Source: Paenibacillus lentus (GTDB taxonomy: Bacteria; Bacillota; Bacilli; Paenibacillales; Paenibacillaceae). Taken from it: DNA of 64,000 nt. This document shows positions 58,055 through 64,000 of this stretch, one piece after another; positions within the stretch are counted from its first letter, which is position 1; every line of letters starts with the position of its first letter. Both the position numbers and the translations under genes were made by a program. The notes beneath the pieces are model-generated. The model was not told the DNA's origin and searched no databases. It saw only the letters and a list, made by a program, of their open reading frames with translations. Location of the stretch: positions 2,294,001-2,358,000 of the forward strand of contig NZ_CP034248.1 in the NCBI RefSeq assembly GCF_003931855.1, given 5' to 3'.

Positions 58055-59344
58055 TTAACGGGCGGATTCTTCCTTATCGTTGGAAATACCTAACACATCG
58101 ATCAGCTTGAAGAACAAGCTCAACAAAATGCCGATAATGGTGGCCAGTGCCATACCTTTCAGTTCGACATCGCCCATCTTCAGCGTTGTGCCGCTAAGAC
58201 CTACGACGAGAACGATCGTTGTCAGCATCATGTTCATTGGTCGGGAGAAATCGACCTTTTGTTCTACGAATATGCGCAATCCGGAAGCAGCGATAACTCC
58301 GAACAACAGTAGAGATACTCCGCCCATAACCGGCGGTGGAATAACCGCGATCATAGCAGAGAATTTACCGGAGAACGAGAGCAGAATGGCAAAGATGGCT
58401 GCGCCTCCGATGACGAAGATGGAGTAGACCCTGGTCAGGGCCATGACGCCGATATTTTCCCCATAAGTGGTGTTTGGTGTTGACCCAACAAATCCAGACA
58501 GCACGGTGGAGATTCCGTTACCAAGCAGGGAGCGATGCAACCCGGGATCTTTGGATAAATCCTTGCCCACGATGTTGCCCGTCACTAGCAAGTGTCCGAT
58601 ATGCTCGACGATAACGACCAGTGCTACCGGAATGATCGTAATAATCGCGGATATGTTCCATTGTGGCGTTGTAACGGTTGGCATAGAAAGCCAAGGTGCG
58701 GCTGCGATGGTATTTGTATCAACTTGGCCTAGAATATAAGCAAGTGCGTATCCAACGATGATACCGATAAGGATGTGAATGATCTTCGGGAAGCCGCGGA
58801 ACAGGACGGCTCCGAGAACCGTGACCCCGAGCGTAACGAGGGATAGCATAATATCCGTTGGATTCGGCGTCCAGGCCTGGGTCGGGTCCGAATTGATCAG
58901 ACCAGCCATGTCGGCAGCAACCGGTATCAGCTCCAGCCCGATCAACGCTACAATTGCCCCCATAGCAGCTGGGGGAAATACCACATCGATCCAGTTGGTA
59001 CCGACGAATTTGATGACAAGGGCGACAGCGATAAAGATCAAGCCCGTTACGATAAAAGCACCTAACGCGTAAGCATAGCCTGTACCCGGGTGAGCATTCA
59101 ACACTACGCCGACGGGATAAAGAAAGGCAAAGCTTGATCCGAGGTAAGCAGGAATTTTTGCTTTACAAATCAGGATGTACAGCAGTGTACCAATGCCGTT
59201 CATTAGCAGGATCATTGCCGGATCTACTTTGAATATATTCGGTACAAGCACCGTGCTGCCGAACATAGCAAAAAGGTGCTGCATGCTTAACAGAACACCA
59301 GGCCCGAAAGGCACTTTCTCATTAACTTGAATTTCGCGTTGCAA
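58055..59344 (-). CDS. uraA: Uracil permease (NCS2/UraA family)
   Basis: 429 residues, 14 helices. VPFGPGVLLSMQHLFAMFGSTVLVP and PAYLGSSFAFLYPV are uracil-permease marks; the TM10 region VGSTPNTTYGENIGVMALT is conserved. Proton-coupled uracil uptake. TTG start behind GAGGAG. It replaces the usual apt-relA adjacency together with the glucanase. An inverted repeat TTATCC-TTACTA-GGATAA lies about 30 bp upstream; I do not see a PyrR attenuator. Confidence 0.93.
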   Translation of the reverse strand: MQREIQVNEKVPFGPGVLLSMQHLFAMFGSTVLVPNIFKVDPAMILLMNGIGTLLYILICKAKIPAYLGSSFAFLYPVGVVLNAHPGTGYAYALGAFIVTGLIFIAVALVIKFVGTNWIDVVFPPAAMGAIVALIGLELIPVAADMAGLINSDPTQAWTPNPTDIMLSLVTLGVTVLGAVLFRGFPKIIHILIGIIVGYALAYILGQVDTNTIAAAPWLSMPTVTTPQWNISAIITIIPVALVVIVEHIGHLLVTGNIVGKDLSKDPGLHRSLLGNGISTVLSGFVGSTPNTTYGENIGVMALTRVYSIFVIGGAAIFAILLSFSGKFSAMIAVIPPPVMGGVSLLLFGVIAASGLRIFVEQKVDFSRPMNMMLTTIVLVVGLSGTTLKMGDVELKGMALATIIGILLSLFFKLIDVLGISNDKEESAR

Positions 59345-59446
59345 ACAGGGTCACTCCTCTAAACGTTCGTATTTAGTTATCCTTACTAGGATAATGACAT
59401 TGTTCGCATTTTTCAACATAAAATATTATACAATTCTAAATTATTT

Positions 59447-59488
59447 TAAAAAAAGACCCAAAGTTCGCCCTGTGGCGAGCTTTGGGTC
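59447..59488 (-). terminator. Terminator of the DUF4870 gene
   Basis: Minus strand: GACCCAAAGCTCGCC pairs with GGCGAACTTTGGGTC, then T7. 20 bp after the gene stop. Confidence 0.92.
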
Positions 59489-59508
59489 CATAAAGAAGAA
59501 GGAGCTAG

Positions 59509-59859
59509 CTACTTAAAGTTATTCGCTTGCTGCTCGGCGAAATCGCCAAGGTAAGGCACTTTAAACCATTTTCCCTGCAGCGCCATCAGCATCAGCACAA
59601 TCCAGAGCACGAAAGAAAGCACGCCGACGATAAGGGAGACGAGTGAGCCGATGAACGGAACCCAGGAAAAAAAGATGTTCGCGACGGTCAGCAAGCCGAA
59701 TAGGATAATCGATTGCATGGCATGGAATTTAACGAATTGGCTTTGTTTCTCAATGACAAGAAAGATAATTCCCGTAACGAAGGTTAGCGCATAACATAGT
59801 AGACCAGCAACTTTCGGATCAAGATTGGTGGATGAAGCATCCAATTGCGGTTCATTCAT
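59509..59859 (-). CDS. DUF4870 (Tic20-like) membrane protein
   Basis: 116 residues with three to four helices (KVAGLLCYALTFVTGIIFLVIE, FVKFHAMQSIILFGLLT, LIVGVLSFVLWIVLMLMAL). Small Tic20-like protein common in Firmicutes, role unknown. AAGGAGG before the ATG. Confidence 0.85.
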   Translation of the reverse strand: MNEPQLDASSTNLDPKVAGLLCYALTFVTGIIFLVIEKQSQFVKFHAMQSIILFGLLTVANIFFSWVPFIGSLVSLIVGVLSFVLWIVLMLMALQGKWFKVPYLGDFAEQQANNFK

Positions 59860-60151
59860 AAGTATAAATACCTCCTTAATTTCAATATATGTACTGGGCT
59901 GAATAAAAAGTATTCGCTATGTTTAGAACTAATTCCTGTTTATTCTACAAATTTCTTATTTTTATTAAATTATTTTAATCAAAGAATTCGAAGGAAAAAA
60001 TGAGTTTGAATTTGCTGGGCAATGCGAATAGTTGACGGAAGAGGATGCAGGAGTCATAATTATAGGAAATCAAAATGGGGTGAAAACTGCCCTTTTACGT
60101 GTTGTAATAATAAAGTCTTATTTTATATAGAAAGGAAACGAATCGGATTCA

Positions 60152-62326
60152 ATGGGCATAGAGCGATTACTCGAAAAAGCGTCTTCTTACATTAAAGAAC
60201 CGGATCTCAAGCGCATTCGGGAAGCATACGACTTCGCGGAACAAGCCCATCATGGACAGATGAGGAAATCCGGTGAACCTTATATTCTGCATCCGTTAGC
60301 GGTTGCGGAAATCGTCGTAGGCATGCAAATGGATGCTCTTTCTATTATTGCGGCCTTGCTTCATGATGTCGTTGAAGATACGACCGTTTCCTTGCAGGAA
60401 ATTTATGATCACTTCGGCAGCGATTGTGCCATGCTTGTTGACGGGCTAACCAAGCTGGAGCGCATTAAGTTTCAATCCAAGGAAGAACAGCAAAATGAAA
60501 ACTATCGGAAAATGTTTATTGCCATGGCACAGGACATCCGGGTGATTGTTATTAAGCTCGCGGATCGCCTGCATAATATGCGGACGCTTAAGTTTCAATC
60601 CGAAGAAAGTCAGCGCCGCATCGCCTATGAAACATTGGAGATTTTTTGTCCGATTGCCCACCGGCTCGGGATCTCGGCGATCAAGTGGGAAATGGAGGAT
60701 ATTTCCCTCCGTTACTTGAATCCTCAGCAATATTATCGGATCGCCAATCTAATGCACAAGAAGCGAGCGGAACGGGAAGAATTCATTAAGAATGTCATCG
60801 CCAAGATCCAGGAGAAGCTGGATGAAATGGGCGTTGAAGCAGAGCTGTCGGGTCGTCCAAAACACATTTATAGCGTCTATAAGAAGATGACGACGAAAAA
60901 TAAGCAGTTTAATGAAATTTATGATTTGCTGGCTATTCGGATTATCGTCAGCAATATTAAAGACTGTTATGCGACCTTAGGGATTATACATACCCTTTGG
61001 AAGCCGATGCCGGGGCGGTTTAAGGACTATATCGCCATGCCGAAGGCAAATATGTACCAATCACTGCATACGACCGTAGTAGGCCCTACTGGAGAACCGA
61101 CGGAGGTTCAAATCCGGACGAAGGAAATGCATCGGACTGCAGAATATGGGATTGCTGCCCATTGGGCTTATAAGGAAGGAACAGATGCGGGCACACCAGA
61201 GAATAAAATGACCTTTTTCCGTGAAATATTGGAGCTGCAGCATGAAGCCAAAGATGCTTCAGAGTTCGTGGAGTCGTTGAAGATGGACTTTTTCTCCGAC
61301 CTAGTATTTGTCTTTACGCCATCGGGGGAAGTGATAGAGCTGCCGAAGGGCTCCGTACCGCTTGACTTCGCCTATCGTATTCATACCGAGGTGGGCAATC
61401 GGACGATCGGTGCTAAAGTGAATGGACGTATCGTACCGCTGGATCATAAGCTTAAGACCGGCGATATTGTCGAGATATTGACGTCAAAGCATTCTTATGG
61501 ACCGAGTCAGGATTGGCTTAAAATTGCCCAATCCTCGCACGCCCGCAGTAAAATCAAGCAGTGGTTCAAAAAAGAGAAGCGGGAAGAAAATGTGGAGAAG
61601 GGTCGCGACGGCATAGAGCGTGAATTGAAACGTTCAGGCCTTGACGCTCCGCAATTTATGACAGAGGATAAGCTCCTTGAAGCGGCGAAGAAGTTTGCCT
61701 TCCATGATATCGAGGATATGCTGTCCGCCATCGGTTTTGGTGGGATTACCGCTTCCCAGGTCGTGACTAAGCTGACGGAGAAGCTGCGTAAAGAGCAGGA
61801 AGAAGCGGAGCAGATCGAGTTGACCTCCGAGGTCAAGGAAGTGAAGACCCAGGAAGTGCGAAGATCCCGGCCGACGAACGGTGTCGTCGTCAAAGGCATC
61901 GATAATTTGCTTGTACGCTTTGCTAGATGCTGCAACCCGGTACCGGGGGATGACATCATCGGCTACATTACCCGCGGGCGCGGTGTATCGGTTCACCGCA
62001 GCGATTGTCCGAATATTCCGACAGCAAACGACGGGGAAGAGGCAGCGCGCGTGATCGAAGTGGAATGGGAACATGCGGTGGAAGCAAACTATAGTGTCGA
62101 TATCGAAATTACCGGGCATGATCGCCGCAACTTCTTGAATGAAGTGCTGCAAGCCGTCTCAGAGAGCAAGACGAATATCTCCGCGGTCTCTGGGCGATCG
62201 GATAAGAATAAGATGGCGCTCATTCATATGACGATCCTCATTCGCAATACAGACCATCTTCATTCCGTCGTGGAGAAGATCAAACGGGTTCAGGATGTAT
62301 ATACGGTTCACCGCATTATGCAGTAA
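60152..62326 (+). CDS. relA: Bifunctional (p)ppGpp synthetase/hydrolase Rel
   Basis: 724 residues. HD hydrolase domain with H71-D72 in LLHDVVEDT and RLHNMRTLK; synthetase domain (RPKHIYSVYKKM; AMPKANMYQSLHT); TGS (VFTPSGEVIELPKGSVPLDFAY); conserved-cysteine domain (RFARCCNPVPGDDI) and ACT domain at the end (about 650-724). Both catalytic centres look intact, as for the single Rel of Bacillota that runs the stringent response. ATG behind AAAGGAAACG. The gene lies 38 nt before dtd. Confidence 0.97.
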   Translation: MGIERLLEKASSYIKEPDLKRIREAYDFAEQAHHGQMRKSGEPYILHPLAVAEIVVGMQMDALSIIAALLHDVVEDTTVSLQEIYDHFGSDCAMLVDGLTKLERIKFQSKEEQQNENYRKMFIAMAQDIRVIVIKLADRLHNMRTLKFQSEESQRRIAYETLEIFCPIAHRLGISAIKWEMEDISLRYLNPQQYYRIANLMHKKRAEREEFIKNVIAKIQEKLDEMGVEAELSGRPKHIYSVYKKMTTKNKQFNEIYDLLAIRIIVSNIKDCYATLGIIHTLWKPMPGRFKDYIAMPKANMYQSLHTTVVGPTGEPTEVQIRTKEMHRTAEYGIAAHWAYKEGTDAGTPENKMTFFREILELQHEAKDASEFVESLKMDFFSDLVFVFTPSGEVIELPKGSVPLDFAYRIHTEVGNRTIGAKVNGRIVPLDHKLKTGDIVEILTSKHSYGPSQDWLKIAQSSHARSKIKQWFKKEKREENVEKGRDGIERELKRSGLDAPQFMTEDKLLEAAKKFAFHDIEDMLSAIGFGGITASQVVTKLTEKLRKEQEEAEQIELTSEVKEVKTQEVRRSRPTNGVVVKGIDNLLVRFARCCNPVPGDDIIGYITRGRGVSVHRSDCPNIPTANDGEEAARVIEVEWEHAVEANYSVDIEITGHDRRNFLNEVLQAVSESKTNISAVSGRSDKNKMALIHMTILIRNTDHLHSVVEKIKRVQDVYTVHRIMQ

Positions 62327-62364
62327 TTTAGCTGCAGGGTTGGAAGTAAAGGAGAAATGAATCG

Positions 62365-62829
62365 ATGAGAGTTGTTGTGCAGCGCTGCAAGGAGGCAAAG
62401 GTTACGGTGGGGGATTCCGTAATCGGCCAAATTGGTCCTGGCTTAATGCTGCTCGTTGGCATTACGCATGAGGATACGGAGAAAGAGGCGGCGTACCTGG
62501 CGGATAAAATCGCCGGACTGCGGATATTTGAAGATGATGAAGGCAAGATGAATCGCAGTGTAGCAGACATTGGTGGAGCTATATTGTCGGTGTCTCAGTT
62601 TACCTTGTATGGGGATTGCCGCAAGGGCAAGCGACCGAGTTTCATCGCTGCAGCAAGACCGGATGTAGCTGAGCCGCTATACGAGCGTTTTAATCAATTG
62701 CTTCGCGATAAAGGCTTGGTGGTCGAAACGGGCAAATTCGGCGCAGATATGGACGTGCAGCTAACGAATTGGGGTCCTGTAACTTTAATGCTGGAGAGCC
62801 ATCAGTCATCAATGGCGGAAACGCTGTAG
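62365..62829 (+). CDS. dtd: D-aminoacyl-tRNA deacylase
   Basis: 154 residues (usual ~150). Removes D-amino acids and misloaded glycine from tRNA. Both family motifs present: SQFTLYGD near 77-84 and the C-terminal [10 protein letters not shown] (GPVT). AAGGAG before the ATG. relA-dtd order is conserved. Confidence 0.97.
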   Translation: MRVVVQRCKEAKVTVGDSVIGQIGPGLMLLVGITHEDTEKEAAYLADKIAGLRIFEDDEGKMNRSVADIGGAILSVSQFTLYGDCRKGKRPSFIAAARPDVAEPLYERFNQLLRDKGLVVETGKFGADMDVQLTNWGPVTLMLESHQSSMAETL

Positions 62830-62841
62830 CGTGAAGAGTAG

Positions 62842-62897
62842 AATACGATTTCTCTTTTCAGGGCAATCTGGAGAAGAGAGATCGTATTTTTATTTTG
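62842..62897 (+). terminator. Intrinsic terminator after dtd
   Basis: Stem AATACGATTTCTCTT / AAGAGAGATCGTATT with one G-U pair, T-rich tail. Confidence 0.9.
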
Positions 62898-62937
62898 CCT
62901 AAATTTGCACAGCCCCATATTCAAAGGAGTTTATTTC

Positions 62938-63105
62938 ATGCGACAGTCCCTTAAGGCAGATCAATGGCACCATCCATCGCTTATCCCAGCGGGAGATCGG
63001 ACGGAGGCTCGCATGCTGTCCCGCGCAGCTAAGACGGAGGAGTACGAATGGATCCGGCTGGAGTTTAGACCAGGACGGGAGCTAACTCCCCGTTCTGGAG
63101 GATAG
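62938..63105 (+). CDS. Small protein of unknown function
   Basis: 55 codons behind AAAGGAGTTTATTTC, with its own terminator just after (stem overlaps the stop). The sequence is charged (DRTEARMLSRAAKTEEYEW, IRLEFRPGRELTPRSG) with no membrane helix or known motif. The RBS and terminator make a real short gene likely. In-frame codons back to 62905 are less likely to be used. Confidence 0.5.
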   Translation: MRQSLKADQWHHPSLIPAGDRTEARMLSRAAKTEEYEWIRLEFRPGRELTPRSGG

Positions 63106-63125
63106 AGCCATTTGGCTCTATTTTG
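63102..63125 (+). terminator. Terminator after the small ORF
   Basis: ATAGAGCCA / TGGCTCTAT, tiny loop, TTTTG tail. Confidence 0.75.
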
Positions 63126-63223
63126 CATTGGTGATCGATTTGAGGTATTAGCGCGTTGTTATAAAAAATGATGTTCCGGGTAATAACATGCGAGAGAAAA
63201 AATCCTGGAAGGAGAGGACAGCC

Positions 63224-63733
63224 ATGAGTAAGGTCGCTTTTTTGCTGGCTAACGACTTTGAAGATTCGGAAATGCAGGTTCCCTATGAAGAAGTGAAGAA
63301 GGCGGGACATGAAGCCGATATTATCGGCCTTGAAGCAGGGGAGACGCTGAAGGGAAAACAAGGCAAGGTTGAATATCAGGCGGACAAAGCTATCACCGAT
63401 GTTAAAGTGGCTGATTATGACGCTGTGGTTATTCCGGGTGGGGCATCTCCCGAGAATCTTCGCTTAAATGACGGCATACTGCAATTTGTGAAAGAGGCTA
63501 ATGAGGCGAAAAAAACAATTGCTGCGATTTGTCATGGGCCGCAAATATTGATTAGTGCTGACCTATTGAAAAGACGCACAATTACATGCTATCCTCCGCT
63601 AAAAGATGATGTGGTTAATGCTGGAGCCGAATTTAAAGATCAGGAGGTTGTCGTGGACGGCAACTATATTACTTCGCGCACGCCGAAGGATGAACCGGCC
63701 TTTGTGCGTGAAATTCTTCAGGCACTGCAATAG
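63224..63733 (+). CDS. DJ-1/PfpI-family protein (YraA-like)
   Basis: 169 residues, class I glutamine amidotransferase-like fold: ANDFEDSEMQVPYEEVKKAG, VIPGGASPENLR, the nucleophile elbow AAICHGPQILI with catalytic cysteine, and EVVVDGNYITSRTP. Members are stress-linked deglycase- or protease-like proteins. ATG at 63224 follows AAGGAGAGG; 12 in-frame codons before it lack a site. Confidence 0.93.
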   Translation: MSKVAFLLANDFEDSEMQVPYEEVKKAGHEADIIGLEAGETLKGKQGKVEYQADKAITDVKVADYDAVVIPGGASPENLRLNDGILQFVKEANEAKKTIAAICHGPQILISADLLKRRTITCYPPLKDDVVNAGAEFKDQEVVVDGNYITSRTPKDEPAFVREILQALQ

Positions 63734-63783
63734 ACGGGGAAGCTAGTTCTTTTCCGATCATCGGGTGATAAGGAGAGATCAAC

Positions 63784-64000
63784 ATGGCCAAACATATTCA
63801 AGCTTATTTTAACAGTGAGGATCAGGCGGAGGGAGCAAAGACGAGCCTGCTCTCATTTGAGACGGAGCATGTCGAGGTGGGACGCCTGGAGCAATCGATT
63901 GGAAGAGACAGCAGCATACTTGTTCCATTCGTCCCGGTCAACAACAGTGCGACGGGAGGAACTTACGGCGCCGTAGGCTATCCTGGGGCAGCTGGAGGGC
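63784..64000 (+). CDS. Hypothetical protein, N-terminal part (cut by window edge)
   Basis: ATG behind AAGGAGAG opens 72 codons that run off the window: KHIQAYFNSEDQAEGAKTSL, then FETEHVEVGRLEQS and a Gly/Ala-rich stretch (TYGAVGYPGAAGG). The start resembles small YflT-like general-stress proteins whose N-terminus reads as an amphipathic alpha/beta piece followed by a glycine-rich membrane part. It sits 50 nt after the PfpI gene, likely cotranscribed. Confidence 0.5.
   Translation, partial: MAKHIQAYFNSEDQAEGAKTSLLSFETEHVEVGRLEQSIGRDSSILVPFVPVNNSATGGTYGAVGYPGAAGG

Noticed and set aside
59345-59446. PurR boxes or a PyrR attenuator upstream of the uracil permease
   Set aside because: Two CGAAC motifs occur but in the same orientation, unlike the inverted PurBox pair, and no PyrR anti-antiterminator loop is seen.

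Overview
The window reads as a chromosomal segment of a spore-forming, low-to-mid GC Bacillota of the Paenibacillus type. The evidence is the 16S/23S sequence style, sporulation genes (spo0B, safA, bofC, a SpoIID-domain protein, spoVB, comN), Bacillus-like gene order (spo0B-obg-pheB; bofC-ruv-queA-tgt-yajC; spoVB-comN-secDF; recJ-apt-relA-dtd), and strong AGGAGG-type ribosome sites with frequent GTG/TTG starts.

Layout. 1-9.2 kb: the end of spo0B, obg, an amino-acid block (pheB-hom-thrC-thrB-pheA-ilvE) and the spore-coat LysM protein SafA. 9.2-16.1 kb: one rRNA operon (two tandem promoters, 16S-23S-5S) followed by ten tRNAs (Asn, Glu, Val, fMet, Asp, Lys, Leu, Gly, Arg, Leu) and a terminator. 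Its 23S gene is enlarged by a roughly 140-nt intervening sequence in helix 45 and a smaller hairpin near the 5' end that has a covarying sister copy in the 16S-23S spacer.

16.1-37 kb is an accessory region full of debris: a broken gene of unknown type, a wrecked Na+/H+ antiporter, IS200 and IS21 remnants, one intact IS3 element, a ParA shard, a phage-like regulator, and three pairs of direct repeats (called A, B and C here). Between the debris sit two working-looking LanF-type ABC transporter sets. One is a full two-component/LanFEG-type module (24.5-28.6 kb) with an 11-bp triple direct repeat just before its ABC genes. Shards of a peptide exporter and of a radical-SAM/SPASM peptide maturase suggest that a RiPP locus once stood here and that mainly the immunity part survives. 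At 30.6-36.3 kb a minus-strand cluster (CoA-transferase, OFA-family transporter, nitronate monooxygenase/FabK-like flavoenzyme, AAA+ regulator with a degenerate GAFTGA loop) looks like a small catabolic unit under a sigma-A promoter with an overlapping palindrome.

37-64 kb returns to conserved chromosome: tRNA-Pro, bofC (with a forespore-type promoter), ruvCAB, a SpoIID/LytB protein, queA-tgt-yajC, spoVB, comN, separate secD and secF, a CDF transporter, recJ, apt, a frameshifted GH81-FN3-CBM56 beta-1,3-glucanase, a uracil permease, relA, dtd and a DJ-1/PfpI protein, ending in a cut-off gene. Direct repeat A (decayed tRNA-Pro plus the 5' end of bofC at 23.3 kb, intact copy at 37.0 kb) shows that much of the accessory block was inserted or rearranged next to tRNA-Pro/bofC.
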